A stretch of 32,598 nucleotides of DNA from Acidobacteriales bacterium 13_1_40CM_3_55_5. Its GTDB lineage: Bacteria; Acidobacteriota; Terriglobia; Terriglobales; Acidobacteriaceae. The DNA lies in the NCBI GenBank assembly GCA_001918935.1, contig MNGW01000054.1:1-32598 (forward strand), given 5' to 3'. The notes beneath the pieces are model-generated. The model was not told the origin of the DNA. It worked only from the letters and a program-made list of their open reading frames with translations, and did no database searches. Numbering within the stretch: the first letter of the stretch is position 1; each line of letters opens with the position of its first letter. Positions 1-9,096 of this stretch are shown here, piece by piece. A program made the position numbers and the translations under genes.

Positions 1-1279
1 CAAACTGTACGCTTTCCAGCACTTTGATTTCCCGCACCGGATCGCCGTTGACTGCAATGACATCTGCATAGGCTCCGGGTGCAATCACGCCGATCTGTCC
101 TTCCATGTCGAGCATTTCTGCCGCCCTCGAAGTTGCGCTCTTGATTGCGTCCATGGGGGACATACCGAATTCCACCATGCGTAAGAATTCTTGTGCCATC
201 GGTTCCGTCCAAGGAATTCCACCGATATCGGTGCCGAAGGCGATCTTCACCCCAGACTTCATCGCCTTTTGAAATGATTGGATATGCACCGCAGCCCTTT
301 TGCGATCGCGTCGTCCGGCAGGCGTATCAGGCGGCCCCCAATCGGTGTAATAGGCGGCAAGCGTCGGACAATACCATGTGCCCTGCTTTACCATCTGGGC
401 GATTTGCGTGTCGGTAATTTCGAGCCCATGCTCAATGGAATCGCAGCCACCGTCCAGAGCGCGCTGCAATCCGATACCGTTATATGCATGACATGCCACT
501 TTCTTGGTCCATCCGTGAGCCTCGTCGACGATCGCCCTCAGCTCCTCCACAGTGAGAGTTGGCTGCGACACCAGTTCCCCGTTCTTTCCGACCCACGACC
601 GGTGCGTCATATATACCTTGATCCAATCAGCGCCATGGTCGAGCTGCTCGCGAGCCGCCTTCCGTGCTTCTACAGGGCCATCGATGATCTGTGCTCCCTT
701 TGGCATTTCCAGCTCCGGAGCGTACCCCTCAAGCGGATAGCCGCCAGTCGTAGAGATAGCTCGAGTAGAGACGAATAGCCGTGGACCGGGAATATAACCG
801 CCCTCAATCGCCTGCTTGATGCCCACATCGCCATAACCCGCGCCCTCGGTCTCGACATCGCGCAGCGTGGTGAAACCCTGCTCCAGTGCACGACGCGCTG
901 AGACCGTCGCCCGGGCCGCACGGAAGGACAGGGGCTGCTTCAGAATGTTGGCGTCATAGCCTCCCTGAGCCGGGTCTTCGCCTTGGAGAAAAATATGGGT
1001 GTGAGAATCGATCAGTCCGGGCAACACCGTGGCGTGGGAGAGATCAATCACTTTGGCGTCAGCCGGCATTTTCGAGCTTCCAGCATCAGAAACGCTTCCA
1101 ATCCGGTTTCCGCGGATTACGATCACTTGATCGTGACGAGGAGTGCTCGATTTGCCATCAATCAGAGTGCCGGCGCGGATCACGGTGATCTGGGCTCCCG
1201 CCGCGCTGGCGGTCTGCTGACCGGTTGCGGCCAGCGGGAAAGCCACGCTAAATATCAACATCCTCTGGAAGATGTTCAT
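1..1279 (-). CDS. Amidohydrolase family protein (imidazolonepropionase-like, secreted), 3' end beyond window
   Basis: Own minus-strand translation from ATG at 1279: MNIFQRMLIFSVAFPLAATGQQ... then LPGLIDSHTHIFLQGEDPAQGGYDAN...; metal-dependent hydrolase motifs DSHTH, ACHAYN, EHG and FGTD. Open at the window edge, so absent from the ORF track. Confidence 0.9.
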   Translation of the reverse strand, partial: MNIFQRMLIFSVAFPLAATGQQTASAAGAQITVIRAGTLIDGKSSTPRHDQVIVIRGNRIGSVSDAGSSKMPADAKVIDLSHATVLPGLIDSHTHIFLQGEDPAQGGYDANILKQPLSFRAARATVSARRALEQGFTTLRDVETEGAGYGDVGIKQAIEGGYIPGPRLFVSTRAISTTGGYPLEGYAPELEMPKGAQIIDGPVEARKAAREQLDHGADWIKVYMTHRSWVGKNGELVSQPTLTVEELRAIVDEAHGWTKKVACHAYNGIGLQRALDGGCDSIEHGLEITDTQIAQMVKQGTWYCPTLAAYYTDWGPPDTPAGRRDRKRAAVHIQSFQKAMKSGVKIAFGTDIGGIPWTEPMAQEFLRMVEFGMSPMDAIKSATSRAAEMLDMEGQIGVIAPGAYADVIAVNGDPVREIKVLESVQF

Positions 1280-1316
1280 CAAACTCTCCTTCGGTGTGGG
1301 ATGAGTGCCGGCAATT

Positions 1317-1715
1317 CTACTCCGTGGATTCAGTGATCACGGCATCGGCCTCGATCTCCACCAACATATCCGGCGAGACCAGCGCGCTGACCGCGATCAG
1401 AGAGGTTGCGGGACGAATATTCCGAAAAAACTCGCCGTGCGCCTTGCCAACTTTTTCCCAATCCGCAATCTGGGTGACAAACATGCGCGTGCGGACCACA
1501 TCCTTCAGACTGGCGCCGGCTTTATGCAACGCCGATTCTATATTCTTCAAAGTTTGTACCGCTTGGGCATACGCGTCGCCGATGCCCACGATCTTGCCGC
1601 CGGTGCCGGTCGCGGTCGTGCCGGCTACATGAACAGAGGTACCAACGCGTACGGCACGCGAGTAGCCAACCACCGGTTCCCAGGGTGCACCGCTGGAGAT
1701 GTTCGTTCGTTTCAT
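1317..1715 (-). CDS. RidA family protein (reactive intermediate/imine deaminase)
   Basis: 132 aa; [10 protein letters not shown]..., [49 protein letters not shown] and VEIEADAVI are typical YjgF/RidA blocks. Confidence 0.92.
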   Translation of the reverse strand: MKRTNISSGAPWEPVVGYSRAVRVGTSVHVAGTTATGTGGKIVGIGDAYAQAVQTLKNIESALHKAGASLKDVVRTRMFVTQIADWEKVGKAHGEFFRNIRPATSLIAVSALVSPDMLVEIEADAVITESTE

Positions 1716-1973
1716 GGCTGAAGTCCTCCTCGACGGGTCGTTTTTAGAGTGGTCATTGTAATGTCTTGCCAGTAGAAGGAGATCAATAGTCCCTCATTTT
1801 GTGTGCCAAATCCCGCCCATCAAACCTTGTGGGCCTTTTCCGGTTCTAATGAAATAGCAGCGCGTTGGATGACTTACGAAAGTCACTTGCCAGCACGCCC
1901 AAGGTAAGGTAAGTAGTCGGATAATTGTGCGCGAAATCCGCGACAGATGCGGATTCGAGCAGGAGGGCCCAGA

Positions 1974-2525
1974 ATGATTCAGGAATCGCATCCGCTGCAA
2001 CAGCTCTTCGTTGAGTTAGTTGGCCGGCACTATGCTGAAGAGATCGGCATTCGCGATCCCCAGATCGTTAACTACGTTGCCCACCTCCTGGGAGAGTTCT
2101 GCGAAGCGGAGCAGTTGTTCAAGATCCGCAACGCAGCTGAGCAACCTCTTAGCGACGTCGGCGAGATGCTGGCGGAATCCAACCCTGTGTTTGGCCCTGC
2201 TCCTTCATTCGACCGCGAACGGCAGGTGCGCAAGCACATTGGTGACTACACACTTTTCTTCACCGGAATGTTCCCGGAAAGCATTAATCACTTCCGGCTG
2301 CGCCGCAATCGTCTGGAGAATTTCATCGACTGGATGAAAGCCGGCAAAGAGAGTTATTACATCGTCTCCAAATTCGAGCACTTTGAATACACGAAAGTGG
2401 CGCCTCTGTTCGCCAACCTTTCCAACCATTTCGAGCAGTGCGTCTACGGCCTCAATCGGGTGAAGAATGAGTTGCAAGAGATGCAGCATCCGCTGGTGCG
2501 CCGTGCAGACGAAATTCTGATGTAA
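1974..2525 (+). CDS. Conserved hypothetical protein
   Basis: ORF 1947-2525; ATG at 1974 preceded by AGGAGGG. Coding-like composition; no domain recognised. Confidence 0.75.
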   Translation: MIQESHPLQQLFVELVGRHYAEEIGIRDPQIVNYVAHLLGEFCEAEQLFKIRNAAEQPLSDVGEMLAESNPVFGPAPSFDRERQVRKHIGDYTLFFTGMFPESINHFRLRRNRLENFIDWMKAGKESYYIVSKFEHFEYTKVAPLFANLSNHFEQCVYGLNRVKNELQEMQHPLVRRADEILM

Positions 2526-2539
2526 GGCCGCGACCACTC

Positions 2540-3106
2540 TTATATTTTCCGGTAAAAACTCAGCGCCGCGTCTCCCTGCTCCAGCTTCCTGTAGCGATGC
2601 AGTGAGGGAAACTTCTCTCCAGGATCAAACTTCTTCTGATGTTCTGCGATCACGAGGCCTCCGGGTCTGGGCAATCGAGATTCCCCCAGAAACTGCAAGG
2701 TTCGGCCATAGATTTGTTCCATCCGGTACGGCGGGTCAAGAAATATGAAGTCGGCGGAGACTTTTTCCTCGACCAACCTGCTAATCACCCTCTTCACATC
2801 TTCTTGAATAATCCGAAACCCTTCTTCCAATCCTAACGAATGCAAATTCTGCCGGATCAGTTCCGCTGCCTTCGCCGACTTTTCCACGAAATACACCATC
2901 CCCGCTCCCCGACTGAGAGCTTCGATTCCCACCGCTCCCGTTCCCGCGAACAGATCCAGCCATACCGTACCTTGGAGTGCGTCCGGATTGCCCGCTGTAA
3001 GAACGTCGAACAGCGTCTCGCGCAGACGGTCTGCCGTCGGACGAAGATTCATGCCGCGCAATGAGCGCAGAGGCCTGCTCCGGTATTTTCCAGCAATCAC
3101 TCTCAT
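2540..3106 (-). CDS. rsmD: 16S rRNA (guanine(966)-N(2))-methyltransferase RsmD
   Basis: MRVIAGKYRSRPLRSLRGMNLRPTADRLRETLFDVL, DLFAGTGAVGIEALSRGA, FIFLDPPY motifs. Confidence 0.95.
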   Translation of the reverse strand: MRVIAGKYRSRPLRSLRGMNLRPTADRLRETLFDVLTAGNPDALQGTVWLDLFAGTGAVGIEALSRGAGMVYFVEKSAKAAELIRQNLHSLGLEEGFRIIQEDVKRVISRLVEEKVSADFIFLDPPYRMEQIYGRTLQFLGESRLPRPGGLVIAEHQKKFDPGEKFPSLHRYRKLEQGDAALSFYRKI

Positions 3107-3249
3107 CCGCGAAAACCTGTCCCCAGAAGAAACCCGCCAATCGGTTCACTGATCTCAAGTACCTTCGATTAACCAAATCACAACTCAGGGCTACGGCCCG
3201 GCGTCTAACTATATAGAATGGTGGTAGCGCGAGGCGGTGCAGGTCCTAG

Positions 3250-4371
3250 ATGAGGAACTGGTCCATACCGGCGGGGCGGATTTTCGGAGTAGAAATCCGC
3301 ATCCATTTGACGTTTCTTTTCCTGCTGGTATTCGTATGGCTGACCGATTCCGCGTCTCATCGCACGGTCAACCCCGGGCGCGGACTGGCTCTCGTCGGCA
3401 TCATCTTTGTCAGCGTGCTACTGCACGAACTAGGGCATGCCCTCGCCAGCATGCACGGTGGAGTGGCGGCGAAATCCATAATTCTGTTGCCCATCGGCGG
3501 AGTGACCCTGCTGGATGAAACTCAACGTCCCGTGGAACCCGGCGCCGTCACTTGGAAACGAGACATTCGCATCGCGCTGGCGGGTCCTCTAGTTAATCTG
3601 CTGATTGCTTTTGTCGCCGGTAGCATCCTGCTCGGTGTAGCGCCTGAAATTCAACTCTGGGCGAAACCGTACGTGCTTTCGGGCAACCTGCCGCGCAGCC
3701 TGTTCTGGGCCAATATCTGGATCGCGCTTTTCAACCTGCTGCCTGCCTATCCCATGGACGGCGGCCGCGTACTTCGTGCCCTGTTTAGCCGCCGCATGGA
3801 TCTGGTCCGCGCCACGCGCCGCGCCGTAACCATCGGCCAGGCATTTGCAACCCTCTTCATGCTGGTCGGAATGCTGTGGAACATCTGGCTGACCATGATC
3901 GGTTTCTTCCTGTTCATTGCAGCCCAACTGGAAGAACGCTCCGCCGTTTTCCAATCTGTGCTGGCCACGGTTCGCCTGGAAGACATCATGCTGACCGACT
4001 TTGCCACGCTCTCTCCCGCGGACACGCTGGAAGACGCGCTGGAAAAGGCGGTGCACTCGCTTCAAGACGATTTCCCCGTCATTCGTGGCAGCGACATGGT
4101 CGGCGTGATCTCCAAGCGAAAGATTTTGGAGGCGCTGCGAGGAGATGGAAACAATTACGTTCAGTCAGCGATGAACCGAATCTTCGAAGTGGCCCAGAAG
4201 AAAGAGTCTCTGGCGTCAGCCTTTCGCAAGCTCACCGCCCGCAATCTCAGCATCATCCCTGTGGTTGAAGACCAACGCCTGGTTGGAATTGTCACGCTAC
4301 AAAATCTGATGCATTCCATGGCGCTCCTGGCCGAGAGCCGCAAACTGCGTAAGGAAGCGCTGAACCCCTGA
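3250..4371 (+). CDS. Site-2 protease family (M50) membrane metalloprotease with C-terminal CBS domains
   Basis: HELGHALAS (HExxH), NLLPAYPMDGGRVLRAL (NPDG-like), multiple TM segments, C-terminal CBS-like tandem. Confidence 0.93.
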   Translation: MRNWSIPAGRIFGVEIRIHLTFLFLLVFVWLTDSASHRTVNPGRGLALVGIIFVSVLLHELGHALASMHGGVAAKSIILLPIGGVTLLDETQRPVEPGAVTWKRDIRIALAGPLVNLLIAFVAGSILLGVAPEIQLWAKPYVLSGNLPRSLFWANIWIALFNLLPAYPMDGGRVLRALFSRRMDLVRATRRAVTIGQAFATLFMLVGMLWNIWLTMIGFFLFIAAQLEERSAVFQSVLATVRLEDIMLTDFATLSPADTLEDALEKAVHSLQDDFPVIRGSDMVGVISKRKILEALRGDGNNYVQSAMNRIFEVAQKKESLASAFRKLTARNLSIIPVVEDQRLVGIVTLQNLMHSMALLAESRKLRKEALNP

Positions 4372-4376
4372 GATCA

Positions 4377-4458
4377 GGTTTCTGGTTTCCAGTTTCAAAT
4401 ACCTACTGAAAACATCCGAGCTTCTGACTTCGTAAATCGTAATTCGTCAATAGTAAAT
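4377..4458. repeat. Degenerate heptamer arrays (ggtttct/ggtttcc/agtttca and acttcgt/aaatcgt/aattcgt/caatagt)
   Basis: Two consecutive 7-bp-periodic words filling the convergent intergenic gap between the site-2 protease stop (4371) and the serA stop (4463). Confidence 0.65.
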
Positions 4459-4462
4459 TTCC

Positions 4463-6064
4463 CTAGTAGAGTCTTATCGCTTTCGCCTGATCAATTGCCG
4501 GCACTTTTCTCAGTTCCGCCAGCACCGCCTCCGGCACGCGTCCATCCACGTGCACCACCGCAATGGCACGCCGCGGAGCATTCTGCTTGTCATTGGCAGC
4601 AACACGGCCCAGTGAAAAGTCGGCGATATTGATCTTATGTTTGCCCAGGATCGTGCCCACTTGGCCGATTACACCCGGCACGTCACGATTTCGCATGTAA
4701 ATCAAATTGCGCTCAAGCGGGGCCTCCACGTCAATTCCATCCACATGCAACAACCGAGGCGCATCTTTGTGCAGCACTGCGCCTTTAACCAGATGCTCTT
4801 CTGTGCTGGTCTTAAGCAGCACCGAAAGCACGCTGCCCGCTCCTCCCGTGGAAGTTTTCGGCTTACGTGCTTCATGGATACGCAAACCACGTGACGCCGC
4901 AATCGCCGCCGCATTCACCAGGTTCGCCTTCTCCTCAAGCGCCTCGTTCAAAATGCCTTTGATGGCGGCATTGCGGATCAATTCCGTCTTCCATTCCGCA
5001 ATGTGTCCGCTATAGCGTAGAGAAACTTCTTCCAGCGTGCCTTCGCTGGCCTGCGCCAGAAACGCGCCCAACCGCTCTGCCAGCACAATGTAAGGATGCA
5101 GTTCCAGATACTCGTCGTGCGATACCGAAGGTACGTTTACGGCGTTCTGAATGACTCCATGTTTCAGATATTCCTTCACCTGGAGCGCGATCTGATATCC
5201 CACTGCTTCCTGCGCTTCGAAAGTCGAGCCGCCAATATGCGGTGTGAGGATGACATTCTCGATCGTCGTGAGTTGCGAGTTCTTCAAAGGTTCTTCTTCG
5301 AAAACATCGAGAGCTGCCCCTGCGACGTGGCCCTGCTTGAGAGCCTGAACCAGCGACGATTCATCCACCAGTTCACCGCGCGCGCAGTTCACCAGCCTTA
5401 CGCCGCGCTTGGTCATCTTCAAGGAGTCAGCATTAATCATTCCGGTTGTCTGCGGCGTGAGCCCGACGTGCAGCGTCAGATAATCTGCCGACGCATAGAC
5501 CTCCTCCAGCTTTGCCGTACGAATGCCCTGCTCCTTGGCCACTGCGCTCGAAACAAAAGGATCGTGGGCAATGATTTCCATGCCAAACGCTCTTGCCCGT
5601 CGCGCTACCTCCATGCCAATGCGTCCCAAGCCGACGATTCCCAAAGTCTTGCCGCGCAATTCCGTACCTTGCAGCGACTTTTTCTCCCACTTTCCCGCAT
5701 GCATCAACTCGTTGGCCCGGCCAATTGGACGCGCCATCGCCAACATCATCGCCAAAGTGTGTTCCGCTACTGCAATTGCATTCGCTCCTGGGGTGTTCAT
5801 GACTGCGATGCCTTGTCGCGTGGCCGCGTCCAGGTCGATGTTGTCTACTCCCACTCCCGCGCGTCCGATCACTCGTAGCTTGCGGGCATTGGCCAGCAAT
5901 TCTGCAGTCACGTCTACAGCCGAGCGCACGATGAGCGCATCCGCCGACTCCAGTTGCCCGGCCAACTTGCCGTCTAACTGTTCCGGAGTTACCACTGTCC
6001 AGCGCGCTTCGCGCAGCAAGTCCAGCGCTGACGGCGAGATTTTCTCCGCAACCACGACCTTCAT
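4463..6064 (-). CDS. serA: D-3-phosphoglycerate dehydrogenase (long form with ACT domain)
   Basis: 533 aa; GRAGVGVDNID, GKTLGIVGLGRIGMEVARRA, LTPHIGGSTFEAQ, C-terminal ASB/ACT region. Confidence 0.96.
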   Translation of the reverse strand: MKVVVAEKISPSALDLLREARWTVVTPEQLDGKLAGQLESADALIVRSAVDVTAELLANARKLRVIGRAGVGVDNIDLDAATRQGIAVMNTPGANAIAVAEHTLAMMLAMARPIGRANELMHAGKWEKKSLQGTELRGKTLGIVGLGRIGMEVARRARAFGMEIIAHDPFVSSAVAKEQGIRTAKLEEVYASADYLTLHVGLTPQTTGMINADSLKMTKRGVRLVNCARGELVDESSLVQALKQGHVAGAALDVFEEEPLKNSQLTTIENVILTPHIGGSTFEAQEAVGYQIALQVKEYLKHGVIQNAVNVPSVSHDEYLELHPYIVLAERLGAFLAQASEGTLEEVSLRYSGHIAEWKTELIRNAAIKGILNEALEEKANLVNAAAIAASRGLRIHEARKPKTSTGGAGSVLSVLLKTSTEEHLVKGAVLHKDAPRLLHVDGIDVEAPLERNLIYMRNRDVPGVIGQVGTILGKHKINIADFSLGRVAANDKQNAPRRAIAVVHVDGRVPEAVLAELRKVPAIDQAKAIRLY

Positions 6065-6070
6065 GATGAA

Positions 6071-7270
6071 TTACCGAGCTCCCACGGGTTGACTCTTCTG
6101 CGTGATACTTTTTGCGTAAACCTGCTGCGCCCCCCGCACGCCGGCGCCATACTCTACGAGAGTCGCAGTCACGCTGGCGAGCACTTGTTCCAGTGCGGCC
6201 AATATCCCGATCGTGTCCAGATAGTCGTAATAGCCAATGTGCGCAATGCGAAACAGCTTGCCCTTCATCTCGCCCTGGCCATTGGCCACTACGGCGGCAA
6301 AGGACTCACGAAATTCCTTCACGATCGCTCCGGAATTCACGCCAGCGGGAGCTTTGATCGCCGTGAGCGCGGCTGAGGGGCTGGACGGCGAAAATAATTT
6401 CAAACCCAATGCTTGTGCGCCCGCGCGTGTCATTGCCGCGGCCAATTCTGCGTTATTCACCAGCGCCTCGCGTCCGGCAACCATATCGCCATCCCCCATC
6501 TGACGGACGAAATCCAGCGCCGTGCTTAACGCCGCAAACATCGAAGTAGCCGGCGTAAAAGCCGATTCCCCTTTGGCTGCGGCCTTTCTTTCTTTACGGA
6601 AATCAAAATAATAGCGAGGCGATTTCGCGGTCTCCATGCGACGCCAGGCGCGTTCGCTAATCGCACAGTAAGCCAGTCCCGGCGGAATCATCAGAGCCTT
6701 TTGTGAACCGCCGATGATGACGTCAATCCCCCAGCCGTCAACGTTCAGGTGAGTCGTGCCCAGTCCGGTGATGGCATCCACCACGAGCAACGTATCGTCA
6801 CCAGACGCACGCACCACTTTCGCAATTCCCTCGACATCATGGCGCGCGCCCGTGGAACTCTCCGTCGCCTGCACATAAACTGCGCGGATCTCGGGCGTCA
6901 GCTTGCGGCGAATTTCGTCCAGCGAAAAAGTCTCGCCGTACGGCCCGCTTATGACCTCCACTTCACATCCGAAAGCTTTGGCCAGATCACGCCACCGCTC
7001 GCCAAACTTACCCGCCGATAGCACCAACACTTTGTCGCCGGGCGAAATCAGGTTGGAGACTGCCCCTTCCATTGCGCCCGTTCCGGAGGCGGTCAGGACT
7101 AAGACGTCGTTATTTGTTCCGATGAACTGCTTTAGGTCGGATAGCACGCGGGAAAACAGGGCCCGGAAATCTGCAGTCCGGTGATGCATGGCAAACGACG
7201 CCATGGCCGTCTGCGCCGCCGGAAGTATGGGCGTGGGGCCGGGAGTGAAAAGACGATTCTTGCGCAACAT
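6071..7270 (-). CDS. Class V aminotransferase (alanine-glyoxylate/serine-pyruvate type; possible phosphoserine aminotransferase role)
   Basis: MLRKNRLFTPGPTPILP, MEGAVSNLISPGDKVLVLSAGKFGERW, DAITGLGTTHLNVDGWGIDVIIGGSQKALMIPPGLAY (PLP-lysine region). Ends 6 nt before serA. Confidence 0.93.
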   Translation of the reverse strand: MLRKNRLFTPGPTPILPAAQTAMASFAMHHRTADFRALFSRVLSDLKQFIGTNNDVLVLTASGTGAMEGAVSNLISPGDKVLVLSAGKFGERWRDLAKAFGCEVEVISGPYGETFSLDEIRRKLTPEIRAVYVQATESSTGARHDVEGIAKVVRASGDDTLLVVDAITGLGTTHLNVDGWGIDVIIGGSQKALMIPPGLAYCAISERAWRRMETAKSPRYYFDFRKERKAAAKGESAFTPATSMFAALSTALDFVRQMGDGDMVAGREALVNNAELAAAMTRAGAQALGLKLFSPSSPSAALTAIKAPAGVNSGAIVKEFRESFAAVVANGQGEMKGKLFRIAHIGYYDYLDTIGILAALEQVLASVTATLVEYGAGVRGAQQVYAKSITQKSQPVGAR

Positions 7271-7351
7271 TCAGCGAATCCTTGGAATTGAAATGAATCT
7301 AGTGTACCGGAACCGCGTTGCTCTTCGTGCAGAGGGAAGGCAAAAACCATT

Positions 7352-7431
7352 AACCACCAAGGACACGAAGTCACACAAAAGGTTTTTCGTGGTTGCTTTT
7401 TCTTCGTGTACCTTCGTTCCCTTTGTGGTTG
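7352..7431. repeat. Imperfect inverted repeat, about 20-bp arms (aaccaccaaggacacgaag / cttcgttccctttgtggttg)
   Basis: Arm 7352-7370 matches the reverse complement of 7412-7431 with few mismatches; the arms carry ~10-bp sub-periodicity (accaccaagg/acacgaagtc/acacaaaagg). Confidence 0.75.
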
Positions 7432-7464
7432 TCGCCTTTCGCCGCACGTCTATAATTGCCAATC

Positions 7465-7923
7465 ATGACGCTCAGCGAACAGATACAAAAGGACATCACC
7501 ACTGCCATGAAGGCACGCGATGAGCAACGCCTCTCTTGCCTGCGGATGGTGAAGACCGCGCTCAAGAATCGCGAAATCGAGAAAATGGCGCCGCTCGATG
7601 AGAAAGAAGCACGACAAGTGCTGAGCACGCTGATCAAACAGCGTAAGGATTCCGTCGAGCAGTTCACCAAGGGCGGACGTCAGGAGATGGCCGACAAAGA
7701 AGCTGCCGAAATCAAATTGATTGAAGCTTACATGCCCAAGGCCGCCGGTGAGGAAGACATCGTGGCCGGAGTGAAAGCCGTTATCGCCGAAATGGGAGCG
7801 CCATCGATGAAGGATATGGGAACGGTGATGAAGAATGTCATGGCACGCTTCTCGGCTGGAGGAATGCGGGTAGAAGGCAAGCAAGTCAGCGAGGTTGTGA
7901 AGCGAGAACTGACTCCCAAATAG
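7465..7923 (+). CDS. yqeY: GatB/YqeY domain-containing protein
   Basis: MTLSEQIQKDITTAMKARDEQRLSCLRMVKTALKNREIE..., YMPKAAGEEDI, MKDMGTVMKNVMARFSAGGMRVEGKQVSEVVKREL. Confidence 0.95.
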   Translation: MTLSEQIQKDITTAMKARDEQRLSCLRMVKTALKNREIEKMAPLDEKEARQVLSTLIKQRKDSVEQFTKGGRQEMADKEAAEIKLIEAYMPKAAGEEDIVAGVKAVIAEMGAPSMKDMGTVMKNVMARFSAGGMRVEGKQVSEVVKRELTPK

Positions 7924-7954
7924 CGGAACTAGTGGCTTGTGGTTGCCCAATGAA

Positions 7955-9067
7955 ATGCTAATTTTGACGCCTGATGTATCCACAATCACAGCCATTCTGG
8001 GCGTCTGTGCATATTATGCTGCAGCCTCGGTATTGATCGTGCGGGCCTCGGGGGCGGGCACGATTGTCACTCTCTACGAGCCTCCAGAACATCTCTCGCC
8101 TGCGGCGGTTCGCTATGCCTGGAAAAGAACCTTTGATGACCGAACGTTTTGGGCAGCTGTACTCAGCGTCATTTCCAAAGGCTTGGCGACCATACAGTCG
8201 GAAGATGGTGCTGCAGTGCTTCGCCTAACTCCACCCGCAAATCTGAAACTTCTTCTGCCTCAAGAAGAAAAGTTGTTGTTAGATGAAATGCCGTCTCATC
8301 GCCGTCGCAAGGGGATGAAGGTCAACATGCTCGACGGAAGGATGGCGGTAATCGTGAGTGAAATGGCTGACTTCTTGCGGCGAGAGGCCTTGGGTGTGAG
8401 CTTTAAGGACAACCGTACCTTGCTAATCATTGGAACGATGTTGTCCGCTATCGCCATCCTGGTGGCGGCGCGGCCCCGGTGGGCCAGAACAGTGGTTCGC
8501 ACTCGGGATATCTTTTGCCTTCATGGCGCCGTCGGCGTATTACTTACCTTTTCTATTGCTCCGACTACGCGACTTGTACCGAACAGCCCACGATAAACTT
8601 GATGGTCAGGTTTTCCGCAGGGCAGTCCTCCTCGCCGCGTGGATCGTTCCGTGTATCGCGGGAATTACTTTGGGCTTTGTCGAGCTTGGCGGCACATTCG
8701 GGTGGCCCGTTCTGGAAGCTACCGCAGTTATGGCAATAGTGGATGTCAGCTTCTTACATTTCATGAGGACACCCACGGAAGAAGGCCGGAAACTGCTCGA
8801 CAAAGTTGAGGGGTTTCGCCTGTTTTGCAAGAAGTGGATCAGTTTCCCGTGGATCAGTTCACAGCTCCGCATGAGCACTCAGGAATTTACGAAAAGTTCC
8901 TCCCCTATGCGGTCGCTTTGGAGGTAGAACAAGCGTGGTGCAATCGATTCCTTGCAATTGCTTCGACCTTTCACCAACCGGAACCTTTTCCCAATACGCA
9001 GTCGTTTTATCTTGGAATGTGGGACGGCAAACCTGTCGAGATCGTCTATCGCCCCCTGCCAAAGTGA
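7955..9067 (+). pseudogene. DUF2207-like membrane protein remnant, split across frames by at least two frameshifts
   Basis: Consecutive fragments in frames 2-0-2: (a) YEPPEHLSPAAVRYAWKRTFDDRTFWAAVLSVISKG..., (b) GPEQWFALGISFAFMAPSAYYLPFLLL...TPTEEGRKLLDKVEGFRLF, (c) LQEVDQFPVDQFTAPHEHSGIYEKFLPYAVALEVEQAWCNRF. Together they resemble the C-terminal part of DUF2207 proteins. Confidence 0.75.
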
Positions 9068-9096
9068 CGCTTCATGCCACAACAATAGTGGTAGAC

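Noticed and set aside
145-1336. Plus-strand ORFs at the window start (90, 166, 100, 117 aa)
   Set aside because: All antisense to the continuous amidohydrolase frame on the minus strand.
5096-5878. 260-aa plus-strand ORF
   Set aside because: Fully antisense to serA; translation lacks domain signatures. Shadow ORF in GC-rich DNA.
7450-7995. 181-aa minus-strand ORF
   Set aside because: Antisense to yqeY, which has clear family motifs; His-rich composition typical of shadow frames.
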